Shown piece after piece: positions 1 through 5,376 of a stretch of 13,373 nucleotides of DNA. The position numbers and the translations under genes were made by a program. The notes below the pieces were generated by a model, which made no database searches, was not told the origin of the DNA, and saw only the letters and a program-made list of their open reading frames with translations. Numbering within the stretch: position 1 is the stretch's first letter; each line of letters starts with the position of its first letter. Location of the stretch: positions 1 through 13,373 of the forward strand of contig JAFIEC010000156.1 of NCBI GenBank assembly GCA_020832725.1, written 5' to 3'. Source of the DNA: Paracoccaceae bacterium. Lineage in GTDB: Bacteria; Pseudomonadota; Alphaproteobacteria; Rhodobacterales; Rhodobacteraceae.

Positions 1-48
1 CGGCTGCCCCATCCGCTGGGAATCGAGGACAGCCAGCGCTCTGCCTGA
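1..48 (+). CDS. Possible 3' end of an unidentified plus-strand gene (partial)
   Basis: Frame 1 is open from the window edge to a TGA at 46-48 and would encode the last 15 residues of a protein ending in EDSQRSA. The next gene is on the opposite strand, so a convergent junction fits. Fifteen codons cannot identify a family, and the other plus frames are also open here. The call is tentative. Confidence 0.2.
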   Translation, partial: RLPHPLGIEDSQRSA

Positions 49-61
49 CGAACCTGAAAGC

Positions 62-73
62 GGGGCGCGCCCC
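62..73. terminator. GC palindrome and CCG-rich tract at a possible convergent junction
   Basis: A perfect 12-base palindrome, GGGGCGCGCCCC, sits between the possible gene end at 48 and the transglycosylase stop at 95. It is followed by a low-complexity CCG-rich tract up to about 94. There is no T-run on either strand. It could act as a weak two-way stop or be base composition only. Confidence 0.2.
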
Positions 74-94
74 CGCCGCCGCCCGCCGCCCGCC

Positions 95-676
95 CTAGAC
101 CCGCGGGCAGGTCGCCAGTTGCGCTTCGTACATCGCCGCACGGGCGGCCACCTGATCGGCGATCCGGATCAGCCATGGTTTGGCTGTGTAGGAACGGCGG
201 GCAAAGCCCGTCTGCCCCTCGTGATAGGCAAGGTACTGGTTGCGCGAATCGTTCAGGGGCACGGAGTTGCGCTTGAGCGTCTCGTTCTTGTACCAGCCCA
301 TGAAATCTGCGGCATCGGCGAAACGATCCCGCCGCGCGCTCCTGCGGCCGGTGTCGCGTTGATACCATTCCCAGGTGGAATCGATGGCCTGCGAATAGCC
401 GAAGGCAGAGGATTGCCGCCCCATCGGGATCACGCCCAGCGAATAGCGAAAGGGCGTGCGCGCATCGCCCACGAATTTGCTTTCCTGATAGAACGTGGCC
501 ATCTGGACCGGGACCGGAACACCCCAGCGCCGTTCGGTCGCCCGCATCGCCCGCATGTAGTGTGGCCGCTCGCGCGCCAGCCCGCAAGCATCGTCAAGGT
601 TGCGCGGGGCACTGAAGTTGCCTCCGCCACACGCCGCCAGCAGCAGCGCTGCTGCCACGATCACCCACCTGCTCAT
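95..676 (-). CDS. Transglycosylase SLT-domain lipoprotein
   Basis: A 193-residue protein starting at ATG 676. Its N-terminus is a lipoprotein signal: a hydrophobic run followed by the lipobox LAAC with Cys16, so it should be processed by signal peptidase II and anchored by lipid. The body carries lytic-transglycosylase-like motifs: YQESKF with a candidate catalytic Glu65, then FGYSQA (about 92-97) and YLAYHEG (about 148-154). Enzymes with this fold cleave the MurNAc-GlcNAc bond of peptidoglycan. Cys31 and Cys190 lie at the two ends of the mature chain and could form a disulfide in the periplasm. It is a single-domain protein with no LysM or SPOR domain. The stretch before the ATG has only AGG-type partial ribosome-binding signals. 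Family assignment is by motif reading; activity is inferred. Confidence 0.75.
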   Translation of the reverse strand: MSRWVIVAAALLLAACGGGNFSAPRNLDDACGLARERPHYMRAMRATERRWGVPVPVQMATFYQESKFVGDARTPFRYSLGVIPMGRQSSAFGYSQAIDSTWEWYQRDTGRRSARRDRFADAADFMGWYKNETLKRNSVPLNDSRNQYLAYHEGQTGFARRSYTAKPWLIRIADQVAARAAMYEAQLATCPRV

Positions 677-762
677 CTGCCTGCCTGCTCTTTGTTTTGC
701 CGCAGTCTAGCGCAAAGCCGGGCAAAGGAAAACGGTGCAGCGTGCCGCAGGGACGCGATGCA

Positions 763-1644
763 TCACAACAGGAACGCAATCGTGATGGGCAGGATCGCGA
801 CAGAGAGCAGTGTCGAGACCACGACAAGGCCTGCCACGGCACCCGAATCCGCCCCGTATTTTTCGGCCAGAAGATAGGAGGTGACGGCAACCGGCGTCAT
901 CATCTGCAGCACCAGCACGGCCAGCGGCACGCCTGACAGGCCCAGCACAAGCCCTGCAGCCAGCGCAGCGCCAAGGCCCAGCACCGCCTTCAGCAGCGAC
1001 AGCACCACTGCCCGGCCAATACGCGGCGCAGCCAGCCGCGCCATCGACACCCCCAGCGTGATCAGCATCATCGGGATCGCCATCTGGCCGATCAGCTCGA
1101 TCGCGGATGTCAGCCAGTCGGGCGTCCGCCATCCGTTCCACAGGAACACCCCGCCCAGCAATGTGGCCCATGCGATCGGCTCGCGCAGCACCTTGCCCAG
1201 GGCTCCCGCGCCCGAAACCATCCAGATTCCGGCGGTGAAATTGTAGATCGCCATCACCGAGAACACGACGACCGCCGGGCTCAGCCCCGCCTCGCCAAAG
1301 GCGAAGATGGCAAGCGGCAGCCCGAGATTGCCCGTGTTCCCAAAGATCAGCGGGGCGAGATAACTGCGCATGTCCAGCCCGGCGAGCCGCAGCAGCACCC
1401 AGACGCCGACGCTCATCACCCCATAGGCCAGCGCCGCTGCCACGGCCAGCGCCGAAAGATCCTCCCGCCCCATCTGCGTGTTCATCAGTGCAACGAAGAT
1501 CAGGCAGGGCACGGCAAGGCTCATGGCCAGCCGGGTCACGAACTCCAGCCGGTACTCGAAACCCAGCCGGACCCAGCCAAATCCCACCGCCGCCAGCAGG
1601 AAGACGGGGGCCACGATCCCCGCCACTGTCGCAATCAGTGCCAC
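763..1644 (-). CDS. AEC-family (auxin efflux carrier-like) permease
   Basis: I place the start at GTG 1644, giving 293 residues. GGAG lies nine bases upstream, and the protein then begins directly with its first membrane helix. An in-frame ATG at 1704 would add 20 mostly basic residues before the first helix and has no better ribosome-binding site. The protein is hydrophobic throughout, with about ten predicted membrane segments in two halves. It carries family-typical stretches: NTGNLGLP after the fourth segment, and MMTPVAVTSY followed by AEKYG in the second half. AEC permeases move organic anions such as malate or malonate, or amino-acid-like solutes, across the inner membrane. The substrate cannot be read here. 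It is divergent from hspQ, and no transcription factor adjoins it. Confidence 0.82.
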   Translation of the reverse strand: MALIATVAGIVAPVFLLAAVGFGWVRLGFEYRLEFVTRLAMSLAVPCLIFVALMNTQMGREDLSALAVAAALAYGVMSVGVWVLLRLAGLDMRSYLAPLIFGNTGNLGLPLAIFAFGEAGLSPAVVVFSVMAIYNFTAGIWMVSGAGALGKVLREPIAWATLLGGVFLWNGWRTPDWLTSAIELIGQMAIPMMLITLGVSMARLAAPRIGRAVVLSLLKAVLGLGAALAAGLVLGLSGVPLAVLVLQMMTPVAVTSYLLAEKYGADSGAVAGLVVVSTLLSVAILPITIAFLL

Positions 1645-1687
1645 CGATTGTTTCTCCGCCGTCCCGCGCCGTTTCCGCCCACCCCCG

Positions 1688-1716
1688 TGGACAGCGCCGC
1701 GCACCGCGTTTATGAC
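1688..1716 (+). promoter_or_regulatory. Sigma-70-like promoter of hspQ
   Basis: TGGACA at 1688-1693 and TATGAC at 1711-1716 are separated by exactly 17 bases. They match the consensus at five of six and four of six positions. Transcription would begin near 1723, about 16 bases before the chosen hspQ start at GTG 1739. I do not see a heat-shock sigma (RpoH) box here, although HspQ is heat-induced in E. coli. Confidence 0.5.
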
Positions 1717-1738
1717 GAAGCCACAGGGGGAACAACGC

Positions 1739-2065
1739 GTGTTGCTGGCTCAGGCGAAATATACCATCGGACAGGTCGTCCGGCATCGGAAACATCCGTT
1801 CCGGGGCGTGATCTTTGATGTCGATCCCGAATTCTCGAATACCGACGAATGGTGGGAGGCCCTGCCCGAGGATGCGCGGCCGCGCAAGGACCAGCCTTTC
1901 TACCACCTGCTGGCCGAGAATGACGACAGCTATTATGTGGCCTACGTCTCCGAGCAGAACCTTGTCCCCGACGAAACCGGAGAGCCGGTGGACCACCCCG
2001 AGATACCGAATCTGTTCGAAAGCATCTCGAACGGGCGTTATCGTCTGCAGTCGCATCTGAACTGA
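1739..2065 (+). CDS. hspQ: Heat shock protein HspQ
   Basis: A 108-residue protein of the HspQ/YccV family, close to the usual size of about 105. The N-terminal strand set reads KYTIGQVVRHR, then FRGVIFDVDPEF (residues 21-32), which is the family signature, followed by a WW pair and NLFE. In E. coli HspQ binds hemimethylated oriC DNA, promotes turnover of mutant DnaA and acts as a specificity factor for Lon protease. The start is GTG 1739, eight bases after a run of five G. An upstream in-frame ATG at 1712 lies inside the -10 box of the only convincing promoter and lacks a ribosome-binding site, so it is unlikely. The gene converges on the GGT-like gene, with 33 bases between the stops. Confidence 0.88.
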   Translation: MLLAQAKYTIGQVVRHRKHPFRGVIFDVDPEFSNTDEWWEALPEDARPRKDQPFYHLLAENDDSYYVAYVSEQNLVPDETGEPVDHPEIPNLFESISNGRYRLQSHLN

Positions 2066-2077
2066 GCGAGGCGCAGG

Positions 2078-2099
2078 GCACGGGTGCTTCTGCCCGTGC
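2078..2099. terminator. Hairpin between the convergent hspQ and GGT-like genes
   Basis: GCACGGG at 2078-2084 and CCCGTGC at 2093-2099 form a perfect 7-bp stem with an 8-base loop. It fills most of the space between the two stops and touches the minus-strand stop codon. There is no T-tract on either side, so it is at best a weak two-way terminator or a 3'-end protecting stem. Confidence 0.4.
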
Positions 2100-3679
2100 T
2101 ACCAGCCCACCGCGCAGCCGTCCTTGCGCGGGTCCGATGCCGCGCTGAGGACACCGCTGTCGCCATCGATGCGAATGATCTGCGCGCCTCCGATAGGAAC
2201 CTCCGGCACCACGATCCGGTGGCCCAGCGCCGCCAGTTCCTCGGCCACGCCCGGGCCATGGCCGCGCTCCATCATCAAGGCGCCCCCCTCGGGAAAGCTG
2301 CGGGGGGCATCGAGGGCGGATTGCAGGTCCATCCCGTAGTCGACGAGGTTCGACAGGGCCCGGACATGGCCGCAAGGCTGATACGCGCCCCCCATGACGC
2401 CGAAGACATGGCTCACGCGTCCGCCCTCGCGCAGCATGGCGGGGATGATCGTATGCATCGGACGCTTGCCGCCACCTGCCTCGTTCGGATGACCCTCCTG
2501 CAGAGTGAAGCCAGCGCCGCGGTTCTGGAAGTTGATCCCGAAGCGCGAGGAGGCCAGACCCGAGCCGAAGCTGTGAAAGACCGAATAGATCATCGAAACC
2601 GCCATGCGGTCGCGGTCGACGACACAGAGATAAACCGTCTCCCGGTGCACGGCTTCGGCACGCGCCGCAGGTGCCTCCATGGCGCGGGACGGGTCTATAA
2701 GCGCCGCAAGGCGCGCACCGGTCTGCGGATCGAGCATGTGGCCCAGCCGGGCCATGTGGTCCGGGTCAGCCAGAAAGCGGTCGCGGGCATCATAGGCCAG
2801 CCGCGCGGCCTCGGCCTCCAGATGCAGACGCTGCGCCCCGAAAGGGGCCATCGCGGCAAGATCGAAGCACGCAAGGATATTGGCCATCAGAATTGCCGTG
2901 GCACCCTGACCGTTGGGCGGATGCTCCACCAGCTCGACCCCTCGGTATTCGCCCGAGATCGGATCGTGCCAGCTGCAGGCAGTGGCGGCCAGATCGTCCA
3001 GGCTGTGGACCCCGCCCAACGCGTTCAGCGAAGCCACCATGTCCTCGGCGACCTCGCCCTCGTAAAAGCCGGCACGGCCCTCGCGGATGATCCGGCGCAG
3101 CACCTCGGCCTGGCCCGGAGCGCGAAAGATCGCGCCTTCGGGGGGCGCATGGCCGTCGTGCAGATAGAAGTCGCGCGCCGCCCCCGAGAGCCGAGGCACC
3201 GCGCGGGCCCAGTCAAGGGCGGTCCGGGCGGCCACGGGCACACCCTCCTCGGCCATGCGGAGCGCAGGCGCCAGCACCCTCTCCAGACCCAGCTTGCCCC
3301 AGTCCTGCGACAGCCTGCAAAAGGCGTCGATCGCCCCGGGCACAGTGACTGCGGTGGCGCTCTCCGTCGGGATGACCTTCGCCCCCTCCGAGCGCAACCG
3401 CGCCGACGAAAGCGCGGCAGGGGCCCGGCCCGAGCCGTTGAGCGCGAGGATACGCTCCTCTCCGGGGGGTTTCAGAAGTACAAAGCAATCGCCCCCGATG
3501 CCGGTCATCTGCGGCTCGCAGATGCCCAGGCACAGCGCGGCCGCGATGGCGGCATCGACGGCATTCCCCCCGTCGCGCAGGACCGCCACCGCCTCGGCGG
3601 CGGCAAGCGGATGCGAGGTGGCACACATTCCGTTCAGCGCATGAACCGCCGAGCGGCCCGGAGTCTGGAAATCGCGCAT
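2099..3679 (-). CDS. Gamma-glutamyltransferase-family Ntn hydrolase (YwrD/oxamate-amidohydrolase-like branch)
   Basis: A 526-residue autoprocessing Ntn hydrolase. Start ATG 3679 has AAGGGG six bases upstream. The conserved N-terminal block GGNAVDAA (about 37-44) and NGSGRAP (81-87) are present. Arg85 occupies the carboxylate-binding position of E. coli Arg114. The nucleophile is Thr348 in the ETVY stretch, so cleavage would give a large chain of about 347 and a small chain of 179 residues. The oxyanion pair GG is at 430-431. There is no signal peptide, unlike secreted GGT, which points to a cytoplasmic enzyme. By position, E. coli Asn411, Asp433 and Ser462-Ser463 are replaced by Phe368, Gly390 and His409-Thr410, and the lid loop is shorter. 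The true substrate may therefore not be glutathione. No purine-catabolism neighbours are present to support an oxamate role. Confidence 0.85.
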   Translation of the reverse strand: MRDFQTPGRSAVHALNGMCATSHPLAAAEAVAVLRDGGNAVDAAIAAALCLGICEPQMTGIGGDCFVLLKPPGEERILALNGSGRAPAALSSARLRSEGAKVIPTESATAVTVPGAIDAFCRLSQDWGKLGLERVLAPALRMAEEGVPVAARTALDWARAVPRLSGAARDFYLHDGHAPPEGAIFRAPGQAEVLRRIIREGRAGFYEGEVAEDMVASLNALGGVHSLDDLAATACSWHDPISGEYRGVELVEHPPNGQGATAILMANILACFDLAAMAPFGAQRLHLEAEAARLAYDARDRFLADPDHMARLGHMLDPQTGARLAALIDPSRAMEAPAARAEAVHRETVYLCVVDRDRMAVSMIYSVFHSFGSGLASSRFGINFQNRGAGFTLQEGHPNEAGGGKRPMHTIIPAMLREGGRVSHVFGVMGGAYQPCGHVRALSNLVDYGMDLQSALDAPRSFPEGGALMMERGHGPGVAEELAALGHRIVVPEVPIGGAQIIRIDGDSGVLSAASDPRKDGCAVGW

Positions 3680-3744
3680 GTGGCTCCCCTTGATCTGCGC
3701 GAAACCCTAGGCAACCGGATCGGAGAGGAAAAGTGGAGATTGGT

Positions 3745-3792
3745 CTCGGCATCGCGCAACTGGGGTGGGGGCTATTCATGCGCGATGCCGAG
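3745..3792 (+). ncRNA. Structured hairpin element, copy 1 (conserved G-rich loop)
   Basis: CTCGGCATCGCGCA at 3745-3758 and its exact complement TGCGCGATGCCGAG at 3779-3792 form a perfect 14-bp stem. The 20-base loop is ACTGGGGTGGGGGCTATTCA. The loop is nearly the same as that of the second copy while the stems are unrelated, which is the mark of a selected fold. Strand is uncertain: if minus, it lies in the leader of the GGT-like gene, 66 bases from its start. It could be an RNA element, an sRNA part, or a cruciform-forming DNA site. I do not recognise it as a known family. Confidence 0.55.
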
Positions 3793-3987
3793 GAAGCCGC
3801 CTTCGGCAACGCACCCTCTCTCGCCCGTCAATCAGGCATGGATGCGGAGGCATGTAGGCATTTCGGGGGCAGGGCCAGACGACACGCCCGGGGGCACGGA
3901 TCCGGCGCATGCCTCTCGCTCATCGGCAAGCGCGAGAGCCGCGAGGCGCATCAGGATCGGATGACAGCCGGGGAGTGCAACAGTAGC

Positions 3988-4036
3988 GCCCGACACGGCA
4001 GGACTGGGTGGGGGCTGTTAACCTGCCGTGCCGGGC
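3988..4036 (+). ncRNA. Structured hairpin element, copy 2 (conserved G-rich loop)
   Basis: GCCCGACACGGCAGG at 3988-4002 pairs with CCTGCCGTGCCGGGC at 4022-4036 over 15 positions, with one A-C mismatch (3993/4031). The 19-base loop is ACTGGGTGGGGGCTGTTAA. It differs from copy 1 by one missing G and by changes near the 3' end of the loop. A second small hairpin, GCTGAGC-TTTC-GCTCGGC (4035-4052), follows at once and shares two bases with the main stem. If read on the plus strand, it lies about 140 bases upstream of the DUF2794 gene. Confidence 0.55.
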
Positions 4037-4178
4037 TGAGCTTTCGCTCGGCTACAATGACGTTTATCGCCCCGCACTGTGGCCGCATCGCGGAAACCCG
4101 GAGGTCTTGTCGCGGTGATTGCGCGGCGGGAATGTGGCGGGCCTTGCCAAGCCGTGCCTTCAAGGACAAACTGAAGGG

Positions 4179-4526
4179 ATGAACGTGCACGATCCGGCAC
4201 AGGGCCACCCGACCACCAGAGGCAATGAGCCCGTCGCCTTTCGGCGCGATGAATTGTCGGACATCCTCGCCATTTACGGGCGTATGGTCGCCGCCGGCGA
4301 ATGGCGGGACTATGGCATTTCCTGCCTGCCCGAAGTGGCGATCTTCTCGATTTTCCGGCGCACTGCCGAACATCCGCTCTACCGCGTCGAAAAGCGCCCG
4401 CGCCTTGCGTCGCGACAGGGGCAATATGCGGTCGTGGGGATGGACGGGCGCATCCTGCGCCGTGGCCACGATCTGCGGCAGGTGCTTCGCGTATTCGACC
4501 GCAAGATGATCCGCGCCGTCACCTGA
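4179..4526 (+). CDS. DUF2794 protein
   Basis: A conserved alphaproteobacterial protein of unknown function, 115 residues from ATG 4179. Recognisable family stretches are YGRMVAAGEWRDYGIS, FSIFRRTAEHPLYRVEKRP and a C-terminal block with GMDGRILRRGHDL and QVLRVFDRK. It is basic, has no signal peptide or membrane segment, and is probably cytoplasmic. Two starts are possible. ATG 4179 has AAGGA about 12 bases upstream. GTG 4185, two codons later, has AAGGG at a better distance. The two products differ by two residues. A TTG at 4119 would extend it by 20 residues and is less likely. The gene stands alone and converges on the NlpC/P60 gene. Confidence 0.8.
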   Translation: MNVHDPAQGHPTTRGNEPVAFRRDELSDILAIYGRMVAAGEWRDYGISCLPEVAIFSIFRRTAEHPLYRVEKRPRLASRQGQYAVVGMDGRILRRGHDLRQVLRVFDRKMIRAVT

Positions 4527-4543
4527 CGGGCAGGCCCGATCAG
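4523..4543. terminator. Short hairpin spanning both stops of a convergent pair
   Basis: CTGACGGG (4523-4530), loop CAGG, then CCCG-A-TCAG (4535-4543) gives an 8-bp stem with one bulged A. It covers the stop codon of the DUF2794 gene and that of the NlpC/P60 gene. No T-tract follows on either strand. Confidence 0.3.
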
Positions 4544-5376
4544 AGCCGTCGCCGCGCGGTCATCCCGCCACCGCCGGCACCGGCGATCCGGGCCTCGGCC
4601 GCGGCCAGCGGCGCGGCGTCCCCGGCCCTGGGATGGGCGTTGGCGTGCAGCAGCCTCGTGCCGTCCTCCATCAGGCCCACATGACCGCGCCAGAATACCA
4701 GATCGCCCCGAACCAGCGCCTCGCCCGGCTCCAGCATGCGCCCGGCCCCGGACTGCAGATCCGAATCCCGCGGCAGCGCGATCCGGCAGGCATCGAAGGC
4801 CAGCCGCACAAGGCCGGAGCAATCAACCCCCAGCACAGTCTCGCCCCCCCAGAGATAGGGAATGCCCCGGAGCATGGCCGCCATGGCCACCGGATCGGAC
4901 GACGGCGCATCGAGCGGGGCAAGATGCGCCTCGGGAACAAAGCCTGCGCGCCCTGCCAGCCGCGCAAAGCCCGAGGGGCCGGTGCCCTCCACCGCAAGCC
5001 GCGCGCCCATCGGCAGCAGGATCGGACGCGGGGCCTTCACCTCGGGCCGGGCATATAGGTGGCTTGCCGTTGTGGCGACGCGATGGGTCGGCACCGGACC
5101 TTCTCCGGGGCTGAGCAACGCTGCGGGCAGATAGCCCACATAGCCGTCGCGCCGGGCGCGGGCAAAGACAAACCCGCCCCCCTCGTCAAGCACATCGACC
5201 ACCTCTCCATGCAGGATCTGGCACGAAAGCCCTCCGCCCGGACGTGCCAGCATGGGCGCAAGTGCGGCCACAACACGCCACGGACGGGGCGCGCGAAAAC
5301 GCGGCGCCCGGATTCGCCCGCGCAATCCTTCCTCGGCCACCAGACCATTGAAGAACAGGAACCGCGCGTCGCTCAT
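4540..5376 (-). CDS. SH3 and NlpC/P60 (C40) peptidase
   Basis: 278 residues. Two SH3-like regions (about 45-90 and 97-155) precede an NlpC/P60 domain (about 160-265). The catalytic set is visible: Cys186 in DCSGL, His232 in GHVGL, and His244 in LLHANA. Enzymes of this type cut peptide bonds next to gamma-D-glutamyl residues in murein peptides. There is no signal peptide. This architecture resembles the cytoplasmic dipeptidyl-peptidase VI type, which releases L-Ala-D-Glu from free murein peptides, rather than secreted wall hydrolases. Its ATG overlaps the TGA of the aminopeptidase gene by 4 bases (ATGA), so the two are almost certainly translated as a coupled pair. Substrate is inferred from family and context only. 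Confidence 0.85.
   Translation of the reverse strand: MSDARFLFFNGLVAEEGLRGRIRAPRFRAPRPWRVVAALAPMLARPGGGLSCQILHGEVVDVLDEGGGFVFARARRDGYVGYLPAALLSPGEGPVPTHRVATTASHLYARPEVKAPRPILLPMGARLAVEGTGPSGFARLAGRAGFVPEAHLAPLDAPSSDPVAMAAMLRGIPYLWGGETVLGVDCSGLVRLAFDACRIALPRDSDLQSGAGRMLEPGEALVRGDLVFWRGHVGLMEDGTRLLHANAHPRAGDAAPLAAAEARIAGAGGGGMTARRRL

Larger units (their letters stand above)
3680..4178. other. Gene-poor gap of about 500 bases holding a duplicated hairpin element
   Basis: This is the region between the divergent GGT-like and DUF2794 genes. It contains the two long hairpins listed separately. Other inverted repeats lie between them: GAGGCATG at 3847-3854 with CATGCCTC at 3908-3915, and CTCTCGC at 3913-3919 with GCGAGAG at 3932-3938. 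There is a TACAAT box at 4053-4058 with no clear -35. A plus frame is open from GTG 3733 to 4182, but its product is rich in Arg, His and Cys, resembles no family I know, and runs through both hairpins. I treat the gap as non-coding. Confidence 0.6.

Noticed and set aside
74..94. CCG-rich tract as a possible repeat or CRISPR-like array
   Set aside because: It is a short low-complexity tract at a gene end, with no spacers or regular unit length.
707..2056. Long minus-strand open frame (449 codons) across the permease and hspQ
   Set aside because: It is an out-of-frame shadow of the AEC permease and antisense to hspQ; its product is low-complexity Arg/Gly/Ala-rich sequence with no family motif.
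2084..3964. 626-codon plus-strand open frame opposite the GGT-like gene
   Set aside because: It is antisense to a gene with complete catalytic motifs. Long antisense frames are expected in GC-rich DNA, and its product is Arg/His-rich without recognisable domains.
4053..4058. TACAAT as a promoter -10 for the DUF2794 gene or an sRNA
   Set aside because: No acceptable -35 lies 16-18 bases upstream, and the nearest TTAACC is 29 bases away inside the hairpin loop.
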